From Allacma fusca (lineage: Eukaryota; Arthropoda; Collembola; Symphypleona; Sminthuridae), in contig CAMXBY010000009.1 in the NCBI GenBank assembly GCA_947179485.1, forward strand, positions 55,191 to 119,190: 64,000 nt of DNA, read 5' to 3'. The notes beneath the pieces were generated by a model, which did not search any database, was not told the origin of the DNA, and worked only from the letters and a program-made list of their open reading frames with translations. A program made the position numbers and the translations under genes. Below are positions 26,946-41,000 of this stretch, piece after piece (the stretch's first letter is position 1; every line of letters starts with the position of its first letter).

Positions 26946-29330
26946 CATGTAGAACATTTGCATACACTTTTAGTGTGGACTTTTCGGGCAAGCTTTTAGT
27001 GAGGATTTTTTATGTGGAATATTTGAGGAATATTTTGCTGTTTTTTTTTTCATGTCGATTTTTTGGATGGACTCTTAGTGTGGATTTTTATGCCGAAGTT
27101 TTGGGTGCACTATTAGTCTGAATTTTTTGTCCATTTTTTGGGGTTTATTTTTAGTGTGGACGTTTTATGTAGAAATCCTGGGTACCCCTTCAGTGTGGAA
27201 TTTTCATGGGGAATTTTTCGGTACGCTTTTAGTGTGGAGTTTTCATATGGATTTTCGGGTACACTTGTAGTGTGGACATTTTATCTGGAATTTTTGGGTT
27301 TCCTTTTTTGTGTGGAATTTTCATGTGGATTTTTTGGTACACTTTTATGTTTTACTTTTCATGTGGATTTTCGGGAACACTTTTGGTGTGGACTTTTCAT
27401 AAGAATTTTCGGGCAAACTTTTAGTGTGGAGTTTTTAGTTTGGATTTTTGGGTTACCTTTTTAGTGTAGATTTTTCATGTGGAACATTTGCATACACTTT
27501 TAGTGTGGAATTTTCGGGCAAGCTTTTAGTGAGGATTTTTTATGTGGAATATTTGAGGACACTTTTGCTGTTTTTTTTTCATATCGATTTTTTAGATGGA
27601 CTCTTAGTGTGGATTTTTTATGCCGAAGTTTTGGGTGCACTTTTAGTCTGAATTTTTAATGTGCATTTTTTGGGGTTTATTTTTAGTGCGGACGTTTTAT
27701 GTAGAAATCCTGGGTACCCCTTCAGTGTGGAATTTTCATGGGGAATTCTTCGGTACGCTTTTAGTGTGGAGTTTTCATGATGATTTTCGGGTACACTTGT
27801 AGTGTGGACATTTTATCTGGAATTTTTGGGTTTCCTTTTTGTGTGGAATTTTAATGTGGATTTATTGTACACTTTTATGTTTTACTTTTCATGTGGATTT
27901 TCGGGAACACTTTTGGTGTGGACTTTTCATAAGAATTTTCGGGCAAACTTTTAGTGTGGAGTTTTTAGTTGGGATTTTTGGGTTACCTTTTTAGTGTAGA
28001 TTTTTCATGTGGAACATTTGGTTACACTTTTAGTGTGGACTTTTCGGGCAAGCTTTTAATGAGGATTTTGATGTGGAATATTTGAGGAAACTTTTGCTGT
28101 TTTTTTTCCATGTCGATTGTTTGGGTAGACTCTTAGTGTGGATTTTTTATGCCAAAGTTTTGGGTGCCCTTTTAGTCTGAACTTTTAATGTGCATTTTCT
28201 GGGGTTTATTTTTAGTGTGGACGTTTTATGTAGAAATCCTGGGTACCCCTTCAGTGTGGAATTTTCATGGGGAATTTTTCGGTACGCTTTTAGTGTGGAG
28301 TTTTCATATGGATTTTCGGGTACACTTGTAGTGTGGACATTTATCTGGAATTTTCGGGTTTCCTTTTTTGTGTGGAATTTTCATGTTGATTTTTTGGTAC
28401 ACTTTTATGTTTTACTTTTCATGTGCATTTTCGGGAACACTTTTGGTGTGGACTTGTCATAAGAACTTTCGGGCAAACTTTTAGTGTGGAGTTTTTAGTT
28501 TGGATTTTTTGGGTTACCTTTGTAGTGTAGATTTTTCATATGGAACATTTGCATACACTTTTAGTGTGGAATTTTCGGGCAAGCTTTTAGTAAGGATTTT
28601 GATGTGGAATATTTGAGGAAACTTTTGCTGTTTTTTTTCATGTCGATTTTTTGGGTAGACTCTTAGTGTGGATTTTTTATGCCAAAGTTTTGGGAGCACT
28701 TTTAGTCTGAATTTTTAATGTGCATTTTTTTGGGTTTATTTTTAGTGTGGACGTTTTATGTAGAAATCCTGGGTACCCCTTCAGTGTTGAATTTTCATGG
28801 GGAATTCTTCGGTACGCTTTTAGTGTGGAGTTTTCATGCGGATTTTCGGGTACACTTGTAGTGTGGATATTTTATCTGGAATTTTGGGGTTTCGTTTTTT
28901 GTGTGGAATTTTCATGTTGATTTTTTGGTACACTTTTATGTTTTACTTTTCATGTGGATTTTCGGGAACACTTTTGGTGTTGACTTTTCATAAGAATTTT
29001 CGGGCAAACTTTTAGTGTGGAGTTTTTAGTTTGGATTTTTTGGGTTACCTTTTTACTGCAGATTTTTCATGTGGAACATTTGGTTACACTTTTTGTGTGA
29101 ACTTTTCGGGCAAGCTTTTAGTGAGGATTTTTTATGTGGAATATTTGAGGACACTTTTGCTGTTTTTTTTTTCATATCGATTTTTTAGATGGACTCTTAG
29201 TGTGGATTTTTTATGCCGAAGTTTTGGGTGCACTTTTAGTCTGAATTTTTAATGTGCATTTTTTGGGGTTTATTTTTAGTGCGGACGTTTTATGTAGAAA
29301 TCCTGGGTACCCCTTCAGTGTGGAATTTTC
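26946..29330 (+). repeat. Higher-order repeat zone D, copy 2 of a 3,706-bp block
   Basis: Near-identical to the block at about 23,240, with the same order of variant monomers. A handful of single-base differences (for example GTGTTGAATTTTC at about 28,786) separate the copies. Confidence 0.8.
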
Positions 29331-29779
29331 ATGGGGAATTTTTCGGTACGCTTTTAGTGTGGAGTTTTCATGATGATTTTCGGGTACACTTGTAGTGTGG
29401 ACATTTTATCTGGAATTTTTGGGTTTCCTTTTTGTGTGGAATTTTAATGTGGATTTATTGTACACTTTTATGTTTTACTTTTCATGTGGATTTTCGGGAA
29501 CACTTTTGGTGTGGACTTTTCATAAGAATTTTTGGGCAAACTTTTAGTGTGGAGTTTTTAGTTTGGATTTTTGGGTTACCTTTTTAGTGTAGATTTTTCA
29601 TGTGGAACATTTGGTTACACTTTTAGTGTGGACTTTTCGGGCAAGCTTTTAGTGAGGATTTTGATGTGGAATATTTGAGGAAACTTTTGCTGTTTTTTTT
29701 CCATGTCGATTGTTTGGGTAGACTCTTGGTGTGGATTTTTTATGCCAAAGTTTTGGGTGCCCTTTTAGTCTGAATTTTT

Positions 29780-31510
29780 AATGTGCATTTTCTGGGGTTT
29801 ATTTTTAGTGTGGACGTTTTATGTAGAAATCCTGGGTACCCCTTCAGTGTGGAATTTTCATGGGGAATTTTTCGGTACGCTTTTAGTGTGGAGTTTTCAT
29901 GATGATTTTCGGGTACACTTGTTGTGTGGACATTTATCTGGAGTTTTCGAGTTTCCTTTTTTGTGTGGAATTTTCATGTTGATTTTTTGGTACACTTTTA
30001 TGTTTTACTTTTCATGTGCATTTTCGGGAACACTTTTGGTGTGGACTTTTCATAAGAATTTTCGGGCAAACTTTTAGTGTGGAGTTTTTAGTTTGGATTT
30101 TTTGGGTTACCTTTGTAGTGTAGATTTTTCATATGGAACATTTGCATACACTTTTAGTGTGGAGTTTTCATGATGATTTTCGGGTACACTTGTAGTGTGG
30201 ACATTTTATCTGGAATTTTTGGGTTTCCTTTTTGTGTGGAATTTTAATGTGGATTTATTGTACACTTTTATGTTTTACTTTTCATGTGGATTTTCGGGAA
30301 CACTTTTGGTGTGGACTTTTCATAAGAATTTTCGGGCAAACTTTTAGTGTGGAGTTTTTAGTTTGGATTTTTGGGTTACCTTTTTAGTGTAGATTTTTCA
30401 TGTGGAACATTTGGTTACACTTTTAGTGTGGACTTTTCGGGCAAGCTTTTAGTGAGGATTTTGATGTGGAATATTTGAGGAAACTTTTGCTGTTTTTTTT
30501 CCATGTCGATTGTTTGGGTAGACTCTTGGTGTGGATTTTTTATGCCAAAGTTTTGGGTGCCCTTTTAGTCTGAATTTTTAATGTGCATTTTCTGGGGTTT
30601 ATTTTTAGTGTGGACGTTTTATGTAGAAATCCTGGGTACCCCTTCAGTGTGGAATTTTCATGGGGAATTTTTCGGTACGCTTTTAGTGTGGAGTTTTCAT
30701 GATGATTTTCGGGTACACTTGTAGTGTGGACATTTTATCTGGAATTTTTGGGTTTCCTTTTTGTGTGGAATTTTAATGTGGATTTATTGTACACTTTTAT
30801 GTTTTACTTTTCATGTGGATTTTCGGGAACACTTTTGGTGTGGACTTTTCATAAGAATTTTCGGGCAAACTTTTAGTGTGGAGTTTTTAGTTTGGATTTT
30901 TGGGTTACCTTTTTAGTGTAGATTTTTCATGTGGAACATTTGGTTACACTTTTAGTGTGGACTTTTCGGGCAAGCTTTTAGTGAGGATTTTGATGTGGAA
31001 TATTTGAGGAAACTTTTGCTGTTTTTTTTCCATGTCGATTGTTTGGGTAGACTCTTGGTGTGGATTTTTTATGCCAAAGTTTTGGGTGCCCTTTTAGTCT
31101 GAATTTTTAATGTGCATTTTCTGGGGTTTATTTTTAGTGTGGACGTTTTATGTAGAAATCCTGGGTACCCCTTCAGTGTGGAATTTTCATGGGGAATTTT
31201 TCGGTACGCTTTTAGTGTGGAGTTTTCATGATGATTTTCGGGTACACTTGTTGTGTGGACATTTATCTGGAGTTTTCGGGTTTCCTTTTTTGTGTGGAAT
31301 TTTCATGTTGATTTTTTGGTACACTTTTATGTTTTACTTTTCATGTGCATTTTCGGGAACACTTTTGGTGTGGACTTTTCATAAGAATTTTCGGGCAAAC
31401 TTTTAGTGTGGAGTTTTTAGTTTGGATTTTTTGGGTTACCTTTGTAGTGTAGATTTTTCATATGGAACATTTGCATACACTTTTAGTGTGGACTTTTCGG
31501 GCAAGCTTTT
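29780..31510 (+). repeat. Zone E: 1,329-bp displaced duplication with internal deletion
   Basis: The monomers at 29,781 and 31,110 are near-identical and 1,329 bp apart, which is two and a half monomers. The fractional spacing is explained by the in-register loss of sub-repeats 8-14 at about 30,150. Between them lie two near-identical monomers about 530 bp apart. Confidence 0.7.
30145..30180 (+). repeat. In-register deletion junction, sub-repeat 7 joined to 1
   Basis: CATTTGCATACAC is followed by TTTTAGTGTGGAGTTTTC. Sub-repeats 8 to 14 (about 260 bp) are missing, producing a half-length monomer. Confidence 0.7.
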
Positions 31511-32099
31511 AGTAAGGATTTTGATGTGGAATATTTGAGGAAACTTTTGCTGTTTTTTTTTCATGTCGATTTTTTGGGTAGACTCTTAGTGTGGATTTTT
31601 TATGCCAAAGTTTTGGGAGCACTTTTAGTCTGAATTTTTAATGTGCATTTTTTTGGGTTTATTTTTAGTGTGGACGTTTTATGTAGAAATCCTGGGTACC
31701 CCTTTAGTGTGGAATTTTCATGGGGAATTCTTCGGTACGCTTTTAGTGTGGAGTTTTCATGTGGATTTTCGGGTACACTTGTAGTGTGGATATTTTATCT
31801 GGAATTTTCGGGTTTCGTTTTTTGTGTGGAATTTTCATGTTGATTTTTTGGTACACTTTTATGTTTTACTTTTCATGTGGATTTTCGGGAACACTTTTGG
31901 TGTTGACTTTTCATAAGAATTTTCGGGCAAACTTTTAGTGTGGAGTTTTTAGTTTGGATTTTTTGGGTTACCTTTTTACTGCAGATTTTTCATGTGGAAC
32001 ATTTGGTTACACTTTTTGTGTGAACTTTTCGGGCAAGCTTTTAGTGAGGATTTTGATGTGGAATATTTGAGGACACTTTTGCTGCTTTTTTTCATGTCG

Positions 32100-35000
32100 A
32101 TTTTTTGGATGGACTCTTAGTGTGGATTTTTATGCCGAAGTTTTGGGTGCACAATTAGTCTGAATTTTTTGTCCATTTTTTGGGGTTTATTTTTAGTGTG
32201 GACGTTTTATGTAGAAATCCTGGGTACCCCTTCAGTGTGGAATTTTCATGGGGAATTTTTCGGTACGCTTTTAGTTTGGAGTTTTCATATGGATTTTCGG
32301 GTACACTCGTAGTGTGGACATTTTATCTGGAATTTTCGGGTTTCCTTTTTTGTGTGGAATTTTAATGTGGATTTTTTGGTACACTTTTATGTTTTACTTT
32401 TCATGTGGAATTTCGGGAACACTTTTGGTGTGGACTTTTCATAAGAATTTTCGGGCAATCTTTTAGTGTGGAGTTTTTAGTTTGGATTTTTTGGGTTACC
32501 TTTTTAGTGTAGATTTTTCATGTGGAACATTTGGTTACACTTTTTGTGTGGACTTTTCGGGCAAGCCTTTAGTGAGGATTTTGATGTGGAATATTTGAGG
32601 ACACTTTTGCTGTTTTTTTTCATGTCGATTGTTTGGGTAGACTCTTAGTGTGGATTTTTTATGCCAGAGTTTTGGGTGCACTTTTAGTCTGAATTTTTAA
32701 TGTGCATTTATTTGGGTTTATTTTTAGTGTGGACGTTTTATGTAGAAATCCTGGGTACCCCTTCAGTGTGGAATTTTCATGGGGAATTTTTCGGTACGCT
32801 TTTAGTGTGGAGTTTTCATGATGATTTTCGGGTACACTTGTAGTGTGGACATTTATCTGGAATTTTCGGGTTTCCTTTTTTGTGTGGAATTTTCATGTTG
32901 ATTTTTTGGTACACTTTTATGTTTTACTTTTCATGTGCATTTTCGGGAACACTTTTGGTGTGGACTTTTCATAAGAATTTTCGGGCAAACTTTTAGTGTG
33001 GAGTTTTTAGTTTGGATTTTTTGGGTTACCTTTGTAGTGTAGATTTTTCATATGGAACATTTGCATACACTTTTAGTGTGGACTTTTCGGGCAAGCTTTT
33101 AGTAAGGATTTTGATGTGGAATATTTGAGGAAACTTTTGCTGTTTTTTTTTTCATGTCGATTTTTTGGGTAGACTCTTAGTGTGGATTTTTTATGCCAAA
33201 GTTTTGGGAGCACTTTTAGTCTGAATTTTTAATGTGCATTTTTTTGGGTTTATTTTTAGTGTGGACGTTTTATGTAGAAATACTGGGTACCCCTTCAGTG
33301 TGGAATTTTCATGGGGAATTTTTCAGTACGCTTTTAGTGTGGAGTTTTCATATGGATTTTCGGGTACACTTGTAGTGTGGACATTTTATCTGGAATTTTT
33401 GGGTTTCCTTTTTTGTGTGGAATTTAAATGTGGATTTTTTGGTACACTTTTATGTTTTACTTTTCATGTGGAATTTCGGGAACACTTTTGGTGTGGACTT
33501 TTCATAAGATTTTTCGGGCAATCTTTTAGTGTGGAGTTTTTAGTTTGGATTTTTTAGGTTACCTTTTTAGTGTAGATTTTTCATGTAGAACATTTGGTTA
33601 CACTTTTTGTGTGGACTTTTCGGGCAAGCCTTTAGTGAGGATTTTGATGTGGAATATTTGAGGACACTTTTGCTGTTTTTTTTCATGTCGATTGTTTGGG
33701 TAGACTCTTAGTGTGGATTTTTTATGCCAGAGTTTTGGGTGCACTTTTAGTCTGAATTTTTTGTCCATTTTTTGGGGTTTATTTTTAGTGTGGACGTTTT
33801 ATGTAGAAATCCTGGGTACCCCTTCAGTGTGGAATTTTCATGGGGAATTTTTCGGTACGCTTTTAGTTTGGAGTTTTCATATGGATTTTCGGGTACACTC
33901 GTAGTGTGGACATTTTATCTGGAATTTTCGGGTTTCCTTTTTTGTGTGGAATTTTAATGTGGATTTTTTGGTACACTTTTATGTTTTACTTTTCATGTGG
34001 AATTTCGGGAACACTTTTGGTGTGGACTTTTCATAAGAATTTTCGGGCAATCTTTTAGTGTGGAGTTTTTAGTTTGGATTTTTTGGGTTACCTTTTTAGT
34101 GTAGATTTTTCATGTGGAACATTTGGTTACACTTTTTGTGTGGACTTTTCGGGCAAGCCTTTAGTGAGGATTTTGATGTGGAATATTTGAGGACACTTTT
34201 GCTGTTTTTTTTCATGTCGATTGTTTGGGTAGACTCTTAGTGTGGATTTTTTATGCCAGAGTTTTGGGTGCACTTTTAGTCTGAATTTTTAATGTGCATT
34301 TATTTGGGTTTATTTTTAGTGTGGACGTTTTATGTAGAAATCCTGGGTACCCCTTCAGTGTGGAATTTTCATGGGGAATTTTTCGGTACGCTTTTAGTGT
34401 GGAGTTTTCATGATGATTTTCGGGTACACTTGTAGTGTGGACATTTATCTGGAATTTTCGGGTTTCCTTTTTTGTGTGGAATTTTCATGTTGATTTTTTG
34501 GTACACTTTTATGTTTTACTTTTCATGTGCATTTTCGGGAACACTTTTGGTGTGGACTTTTCATAAGAATTTTCGGGCAAACTTTTAGTGTGGAGTTTTT
34601 AGTTTGGATTTTTTGGGTTACCTTTGTAGTGTAGATTTTTCATATGGAACATTTGCATACACTTTTAGTGTGGACTTTTCGGGCAAGCTTTTAGTAAGGA
34701 TTTTGATGTGGAATATTTGAGGAAACTTTTGCTGTTTTTTTTTTCATGTCGATTTTTTGGGTAGACTCTTAGTGTGGATTTTTTATGCCAAAGTTTTGGG
34801 AGCACTTTTAGTCTGAATTTTTAATGTGCATTTTTTTGGGTTTATTTTTAGTGTGGACGTTTTATGTAGAAATCCTGGGTACCCCTTCAGTGTGGAATTT
34901 TCATGGGGAATTTTTCAGTACGCTTTTAGTGTGGAGTTTTCATATGGATTTTCGGGTACACTTGTAGTGTGGACATTTTATCTGGAATTTTTGGGTTTCC

Positions 35001-35290
35001 TTTTTTGTGTGGAATTTAAATGTGGATTTTTTGGTACACTTTTATGTTTTACTTTTCATGTGGAATTTCGGGAACACTTTTGGTGTGGACTTTTCATAAG
35101 ATTTTTCGGGCAATCTTTTAGTGTGGAGTTTTTAGTTTGGATTTTTTAGGTTACCTTTTTAGTGTAGATTTTTCATGTAGAACATTTGGTTACACTTTTT
35201 GTGTGGACTTTTCGGGCAAGCCTTTAGTGAGGATTTTGATGTAGAATATTTGAGGACACTTTTGCTGTTTTTTTTTCATGTCGATTGTTT
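32100..35290 (+). repeat. Higher-order repeat zone F, period 1,592 bp
   Basis: A three-monomer block starting near 32,100 is repeated at about 33,692. Shared marks are ACACTCGTAGTGTGG, GGAATTTAAATGTGG, CATAAGATTTTTCGGG and TGCATTTATTTGGG. The second half of the block appears again 4,770 bp after 34,826, at 39,596, with 31,643-type monomers also recurring at 38,537. Zones D and F are thus interleaved. Confidence 0.75.
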
Positions 35291-35819
35291 GGGTAGACTC
35301 TTAGTGTGGATTTTTTATGCCAGAGTTTTGGGTGCACTTTTAGTCTGAATTTTTAATGTGCATTTTTTTGGGTTTATTTTTAGTGTGGACGTTTTATGTA
35401 GAAATCCTGGGTACCCCTTCAGTGTGGAATTTTCATGGGGAATTTTTCAGTACGCTTTTAGTGTGGAGTTTTCATATGGATTTTCGGGCACACTTGTAGT
35501 GTGGACATTTTATCTGGAATTTTTGGGTTTCCTTTTTGTGTGGAATTGTAATGTGGATTTATTGTACACTTTTATGTTTTAATTTTCATGTGGATTTTCG
35601 GTAACACTTTTGGTGTGGACTTTTCATAAGAATTTTCGGGCAATCTTTTAGTGTGGAGTTTTTAGTTTGGATATTTTGGGTTACCTTTTTAGTGTAGATT
35701 TTTCATGTGGAACATTTGGTTACACTTTTTGTGTGGACTTTTCGGGCAAGCCTTTAGTAAGGATTTTGATGTGGAATTTTTGAGGACACTTTGCTGTTTT
35801 TTTTTCATGTCGATTGTTT

Positions 35820-38080
35820 GGGTAGACTCTTAGTGTGGATTTTTATGCCGAAGTTTTGGGTGCACTATTAGTCTGAATTTTTTGTCCATTTTTTGGGGTT
35901 TATTTTTAGTGTGGACGTTTTATGTAGAAATCCTGGGTACCCCTTCAGTGTGGAATTTTCATGGGGAATTTTTCGGTACGCTTTTAGTGTGGAGTTTTCA
36001 TATGGATTTTCGGGTACACTTGTAGTGTGGACATTTTATCTGGAATTTTTGGGTTTCCTTTTTTGTGTGGAATTTTCATGTGGATTTTTTGGTACACTTT
36101 TATGTTTTACTTTTCATGTGGATTTTCGGGAACACTTTTGGTGTGGACTTTTCATAAGAATTTTCGGGCAAACTTTTAGTGTGGAGTTTTTAGTTTGGAT
36201 TTTTGGGTTACCTTTTTAGTGTAGATTTTTCATGTGGAACATTTGCATACACTTTTAGTGTGGAATTTTCGGGCAAGCTTTTAGTGAGGATTTTTTATGT
36301 GGAATATTTGAGGACACTTTTGCTGTTTTTTTTTCATATCGATTTTTTAGATGGACTCTTAGTGTGGATTTTTTATGCCGAAGTTTTGGGTGCACTTTTA
36401 GTCTGAATTTTTAATGTGCATTTTTTGGGGTTTATTTTTAGTGCGGACGTTTTATGTAGAAATCCTGGGTACCCCTTCAGTGTGGAATTTTCATGGGGAA
36501 TTTTTCGGTACGCTTTTAGTGTGGAGTTTTCATGATGATTTTCGGGTACACTTGTAGTGTGGACATTTTATCTGGAATTTTTGGGTTTCCTTTTTGTGTG
36601 GAATTTTAATGTGGATTTATTGTACACTTTTATGTTTTACTTTTCATGTGCATTTTCGGGAACACTTTTGGTGTGGACTTTTCATAAGAATTTTCGGGCA
36701 AACTTTTAGTGTGGAGTTTTTAGTTGGGATTTTTGGGTTACCTTTTTAGTGTAGATTTTTCATGTGGAACATTTGGTTACACTTTTAGTGTGGACTTTTC
36801 GGGCAAGCTTTTAATGAGGCTTTTGATGTGGAATATTTGAGGAAACTTTTGCTGTTTTTTTTTCATGTCGATTGTTTGGGTAGACTCTTAGTGTGGATTT
36901 TTTATGCCAAAGTTTTGGGTGCCGTTTTAGTCTGAACTTTTAATGTGCATTTTCTGGGGTTTATTTTTAGTGTGGACGTTTTATGTAGAAATCCTGGGTA
37001 CCCCTTCAGTGTGGAATTTTCATGGGGAATTTTTCGGTACGCTTTTAGTGTGGAGTTTTCATATGGATTTTCGGGTACACTTGTAGTGTGGACATTTATC
37101 TGGAATTTTCGGGTTTCCTTTTTTGTGTGGAATTTTCATGTTGATTTTTTGGTACACTTTTATGTTTTACTTTTCATGTGCATTTTCGGGAACACTTTTG
37201 GTGTGGACTTGTCATAAGAACTTTCGGGCAAACTTTTAGTGTGGAGTTTTTAGTTTGGATTTTTTGGGTTACCTTTGTAGTGTAGATTTTTCATATGGAA
37301 CATTTGCATACACTTTTAGTGTGGAATTTTCGGGCAAGCTTTTAGTAAGGATTTTGATGTGGAATATTTGAGGAAACTTTTGCTGTTTTTTTTCATGTCG
37401 ATTTTTTGGGTAGACTCTTAGTGTGGATTTTTTATGCCAAAGTTTTGGGAGCACTTTTAGTCTGAATTTTTAATGTGCATTTTTTTGGGTTTATTTTTAG
37501 TGTGGACGTTTTATGTAGAAATCCTGGGTACCCCTTCAGTGTGGAATTTTCATGGGGAATTCTTCGGTACGCTTTTAATGTGGAGTTTTCATGCGGATTT
37601 TCGGGTACACTTGTAGTGTGGATATTTTATCTGGAATTTTGGGGTTTCGTTTTTTGTGTGGAATTTTCATGTTGATTTTTTGGTACACTTTTATGTTTTA
37701 CTTTTCATGTGGATTTTCGGGAACACTTTTGGTGTTGACTTTTCATAAGAATTTTCGGGCAAACTTTTAGTGTGGAGTTTTTAGTTTGGATTTTTTGGGT
37801 TACCTTTTTACTGCAGATTTTTCATGTGGAACATTTGGTTACACTTTTTGTGTGAACTTTTCGGGCAAGCTTTTAGTGAGGATTTTTTATGTGGAATATT
37901 TGAGGACACTTTTGCTGTTTTTTTTTCATATCGATTTTTTAGATGGACTCTTAGTGTGGATTTTTTATGCCGAAGTTTTGGGTGCACTTTTAGTCTGAAT
38001 TTTTAATGTGCATTTTTTGGGGTTTATTTTTAGTGCGGACGTTTTATGTAGAAATCCTGGGTACCCCTTCAGTGTGGAAT
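35820..38080 (+). repeat. Distant third copy of the zone D block
   Basis: The same monomer order as at 27,138-29,250 recurs 8,755 bp downstream, with other satellite types between (zones E and F). A tandem process alone would keep copies adjacent, so either intervening material was inserted by a large unequal exchange or a segment was copied out of place, for example by gene conversion or break-induced copying. Confidence 0.75.
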
Positions 38081-41000
38081 TTTCATGGGGAATTTTTCGG
38101 TACGCTTTTAGTGTGGAGTTTTCATGATGATTTTCGGGTACACTTGTAGTGTGGACATTTTATCTGGAATTTTTGGGTTTCCTTTTTGTGTGGAATTTTA
38201 ATGTGGATTTATTGTACACTTTTATGTTTTACTTTTCATGTGGATTTTCGGGAACACTTTTGGTGTGGACTTTTCATAAGAATTTTCGGGCAAACTTTTA
38301 GTGTGGAGTTTTTAGTTTGGATTTTTGGGTTACCTTTTTAGTGTAGATTTTTCATGTGGAACATTTGGTTACACTTTTAGTGTGGACTTTTCGGGCAAGC
38401 TTTTAGTGAGGATTTTGATGTGGAATATTTGAGGAAACTTTTGCTGTTTTTTTTCCATGTCGATTGTTTGGGTAGACTCTTGGTGTGGATTTTTTATGCC
38501 AAAGTTTTGGGTGCCCTTTTAGTCTGAATTTTTAATGTGCATTTTCTGGGGTTTATTTTTAGTGTGGACGTTTTATGTAGAAATCCTGGGTACCCCTTTA
38601 GTGTGGAATTTTCATGGGGAATTCTTCGGTACGCTTTTAGTGTGGAGTTTTCATGTGGATTTTCGGGTACACTTGTAGTGTGGATATTTTATCTGGAATT
38701 TTCGGGTTTCGTTTTTTGTGTGGAATTTTCATGTTGATTTTTTGGTACACTTTTATGTTTTACTTTTCATGTGGATTTTCGGGAACACTTTTGGTGTTGA
38801 CTTTTCATAAGAATTTTCGGGCAAACTTTTAGTGTGGAGTTTTTAGTTTGGATTTTTTGGGTTACCTTTTTACTGCAGATTTTTCATGTGGAACATTTGG
38901 TTACACTTTTTGTGTGAACTTTTCGGGCAAGCTTTTAGTGAGGATTTTGATGTGGAATATTTGAGGACACTTTTGCTGTTTTTTTTCATGTCGATTTTTT
39001 GGATGGACTCTTAGTGTGGATTTTTATGCCGAAGTTTTGGGTGCACAATTAGTCTGAATTTTTTGTCCATTTTTTGGGGTTTATTTTTAGTGTGGACGTT
39101 TTATGTAGAAATCCTGGGTACCCCTTCAGTGTGGAATTTTCATGGGGAATTTTTCGGTACGCTTTTAGTGTGGAGTTTTCATGATGATTTTCGGGTACAC
39201 TTGTAGTGTGGACATTTATCTGGAATTTTCGGGTTTCCTTTTTTGTGTGGAATTTTCATGTTGATTTTTTGGTACACTTTTATGTTTTACTTTTCATGTG
39301 CATTTTCGGGAACACTTTTGGTGTGGACTTTTCATAAGAATTTTCGGGCAAACTTTTAGTGTGGAGTTTTTAGTTTGGATTTTTTGGGTTACCTTTGTAG
39401 TGTAGATTTTTCATATGGAACATTTGCATACACTTTTAGTGTGGACTTTTCGGGCAAGCTTTTAGTAAGGATTTTGATGTGGAATATTTGAGGAAACTTT
39501 TGCTGTTTTTTTTTCATGTCGATTTTTTGGGTAGACTCTTAGTGTGGATTTTTTATGCCAAAGTTTTGGGAGCACTTTTAGTCTGAATTTTTAATGTGCA
39601 TTTTTTTGGGTTTATTTTTAGTGTGGACGTTTTATGTAGAAATCCTGGGTACCCCTTCAGTGTGGAATTTTCATGGGGAATTTTTCAGTACGCTTTTAGT
39701 GTGGAGTTTTCATATGGATTTTCGGGTACACTTGTAGTGTGGACATTTTATCTGGAATTTTTGGGTTTCCTTTTTTGTGTGGAATTTAAATGTGGATTTT
39801 TTGGTACACTTTTATGTTTTACTTTTCATGTGGAATTTCGGGAACACTTTTGGTGTGGACTTTTCATAAGATTTTTCGGGCAATCTTTTAGTGTGGAGTT
39901 TTTAGTTTGGATTTTTTAGGTTACCTTTTTAGTGTAGATTTTTCATGTAGAACATTTGGTTACACTTTTTGTGTGGACTTTTCGGGCAAGCCTTTAGTGA
40001 GGATTTTGATGTGGAATATTTGAGGACACTTTTGCTGTTTTTTTTCATGTCGATTGTTTGGGTAGACTCTTAGTGTGGATTTTTTATGCCAGAGTTTTGG
40101 GTGCACTTTTAGTCTGAATTTTTAATGTGCATTTTTTTGGGTTTATTTTTAGTGTGGACGTTTTATGTAGAAATCCTGGGTACCCCTTCAGTGTGGAATT
40201 TTCATGGGGAATTTTTCAGTACGCTTTAAGTGTGGAGTTTTCATATTGATTTTCGGGCACACTTGTAGTGTGGACATTTTATCTGGAATTTTTGGGTTTC
40301 CTTTTTGTGTGGAATTGTAATGTGGATTTATTGTACACTTTTATGTTTTAATTTTCATGTGGATTTTCGGTAACACTTTTGGTGTGGACTTTTCATAAGA
40401 ATTTTCGGGCAATCTTTTAGTGTGGAGTTTTTAGTTTGGATATTTTGGGTTACCTTTTTAGTGTAGATTTTTCATGTGGAACATTTGGTTACACTTTTTG
40501 TGTGGACTTTTCGGGAGGGCCTTTAGTAAGGATTTTGATGTGGAATTTTTGAGGACACTTTGCTGTTTTTTTTTCATGTCGATTGTTTGGGTAGACTCTG
40601 AGTGTGGATTTTTATGCCGAAGTTTTGGGTGCACTATTAGTCTGAATTTTTTGTCCATTTTTTGGGGTTTATTTTTAGTGTGGACGTTTTATGTAGAAAT
40701 CCTGGGTACCCCTTCAGTGTGGAATTTTCATGGGGAATTTTTCGGTACGCTTTTAGTGTGGAGTTTTCATATGGATTTGCGGGTACACTTGTAGTGTGGA
40801 CATTTTATCTGGAATTTTTGGGTTTCCTTTTTTGTGTGGAATTTTCATGTTGATTTTTTGGTACACTTTTATGTTTTACTTTTCATGTGCATTTTCGGGA
40901 ACACTTTTGGTGTGGACTTTTCATAAGAATTTTCGGGCAAACATTTAGTGTGGAGATTTTAGTTTTTTTTTTTGGGTTACCTTTTTAGTGTAGATTTTTC

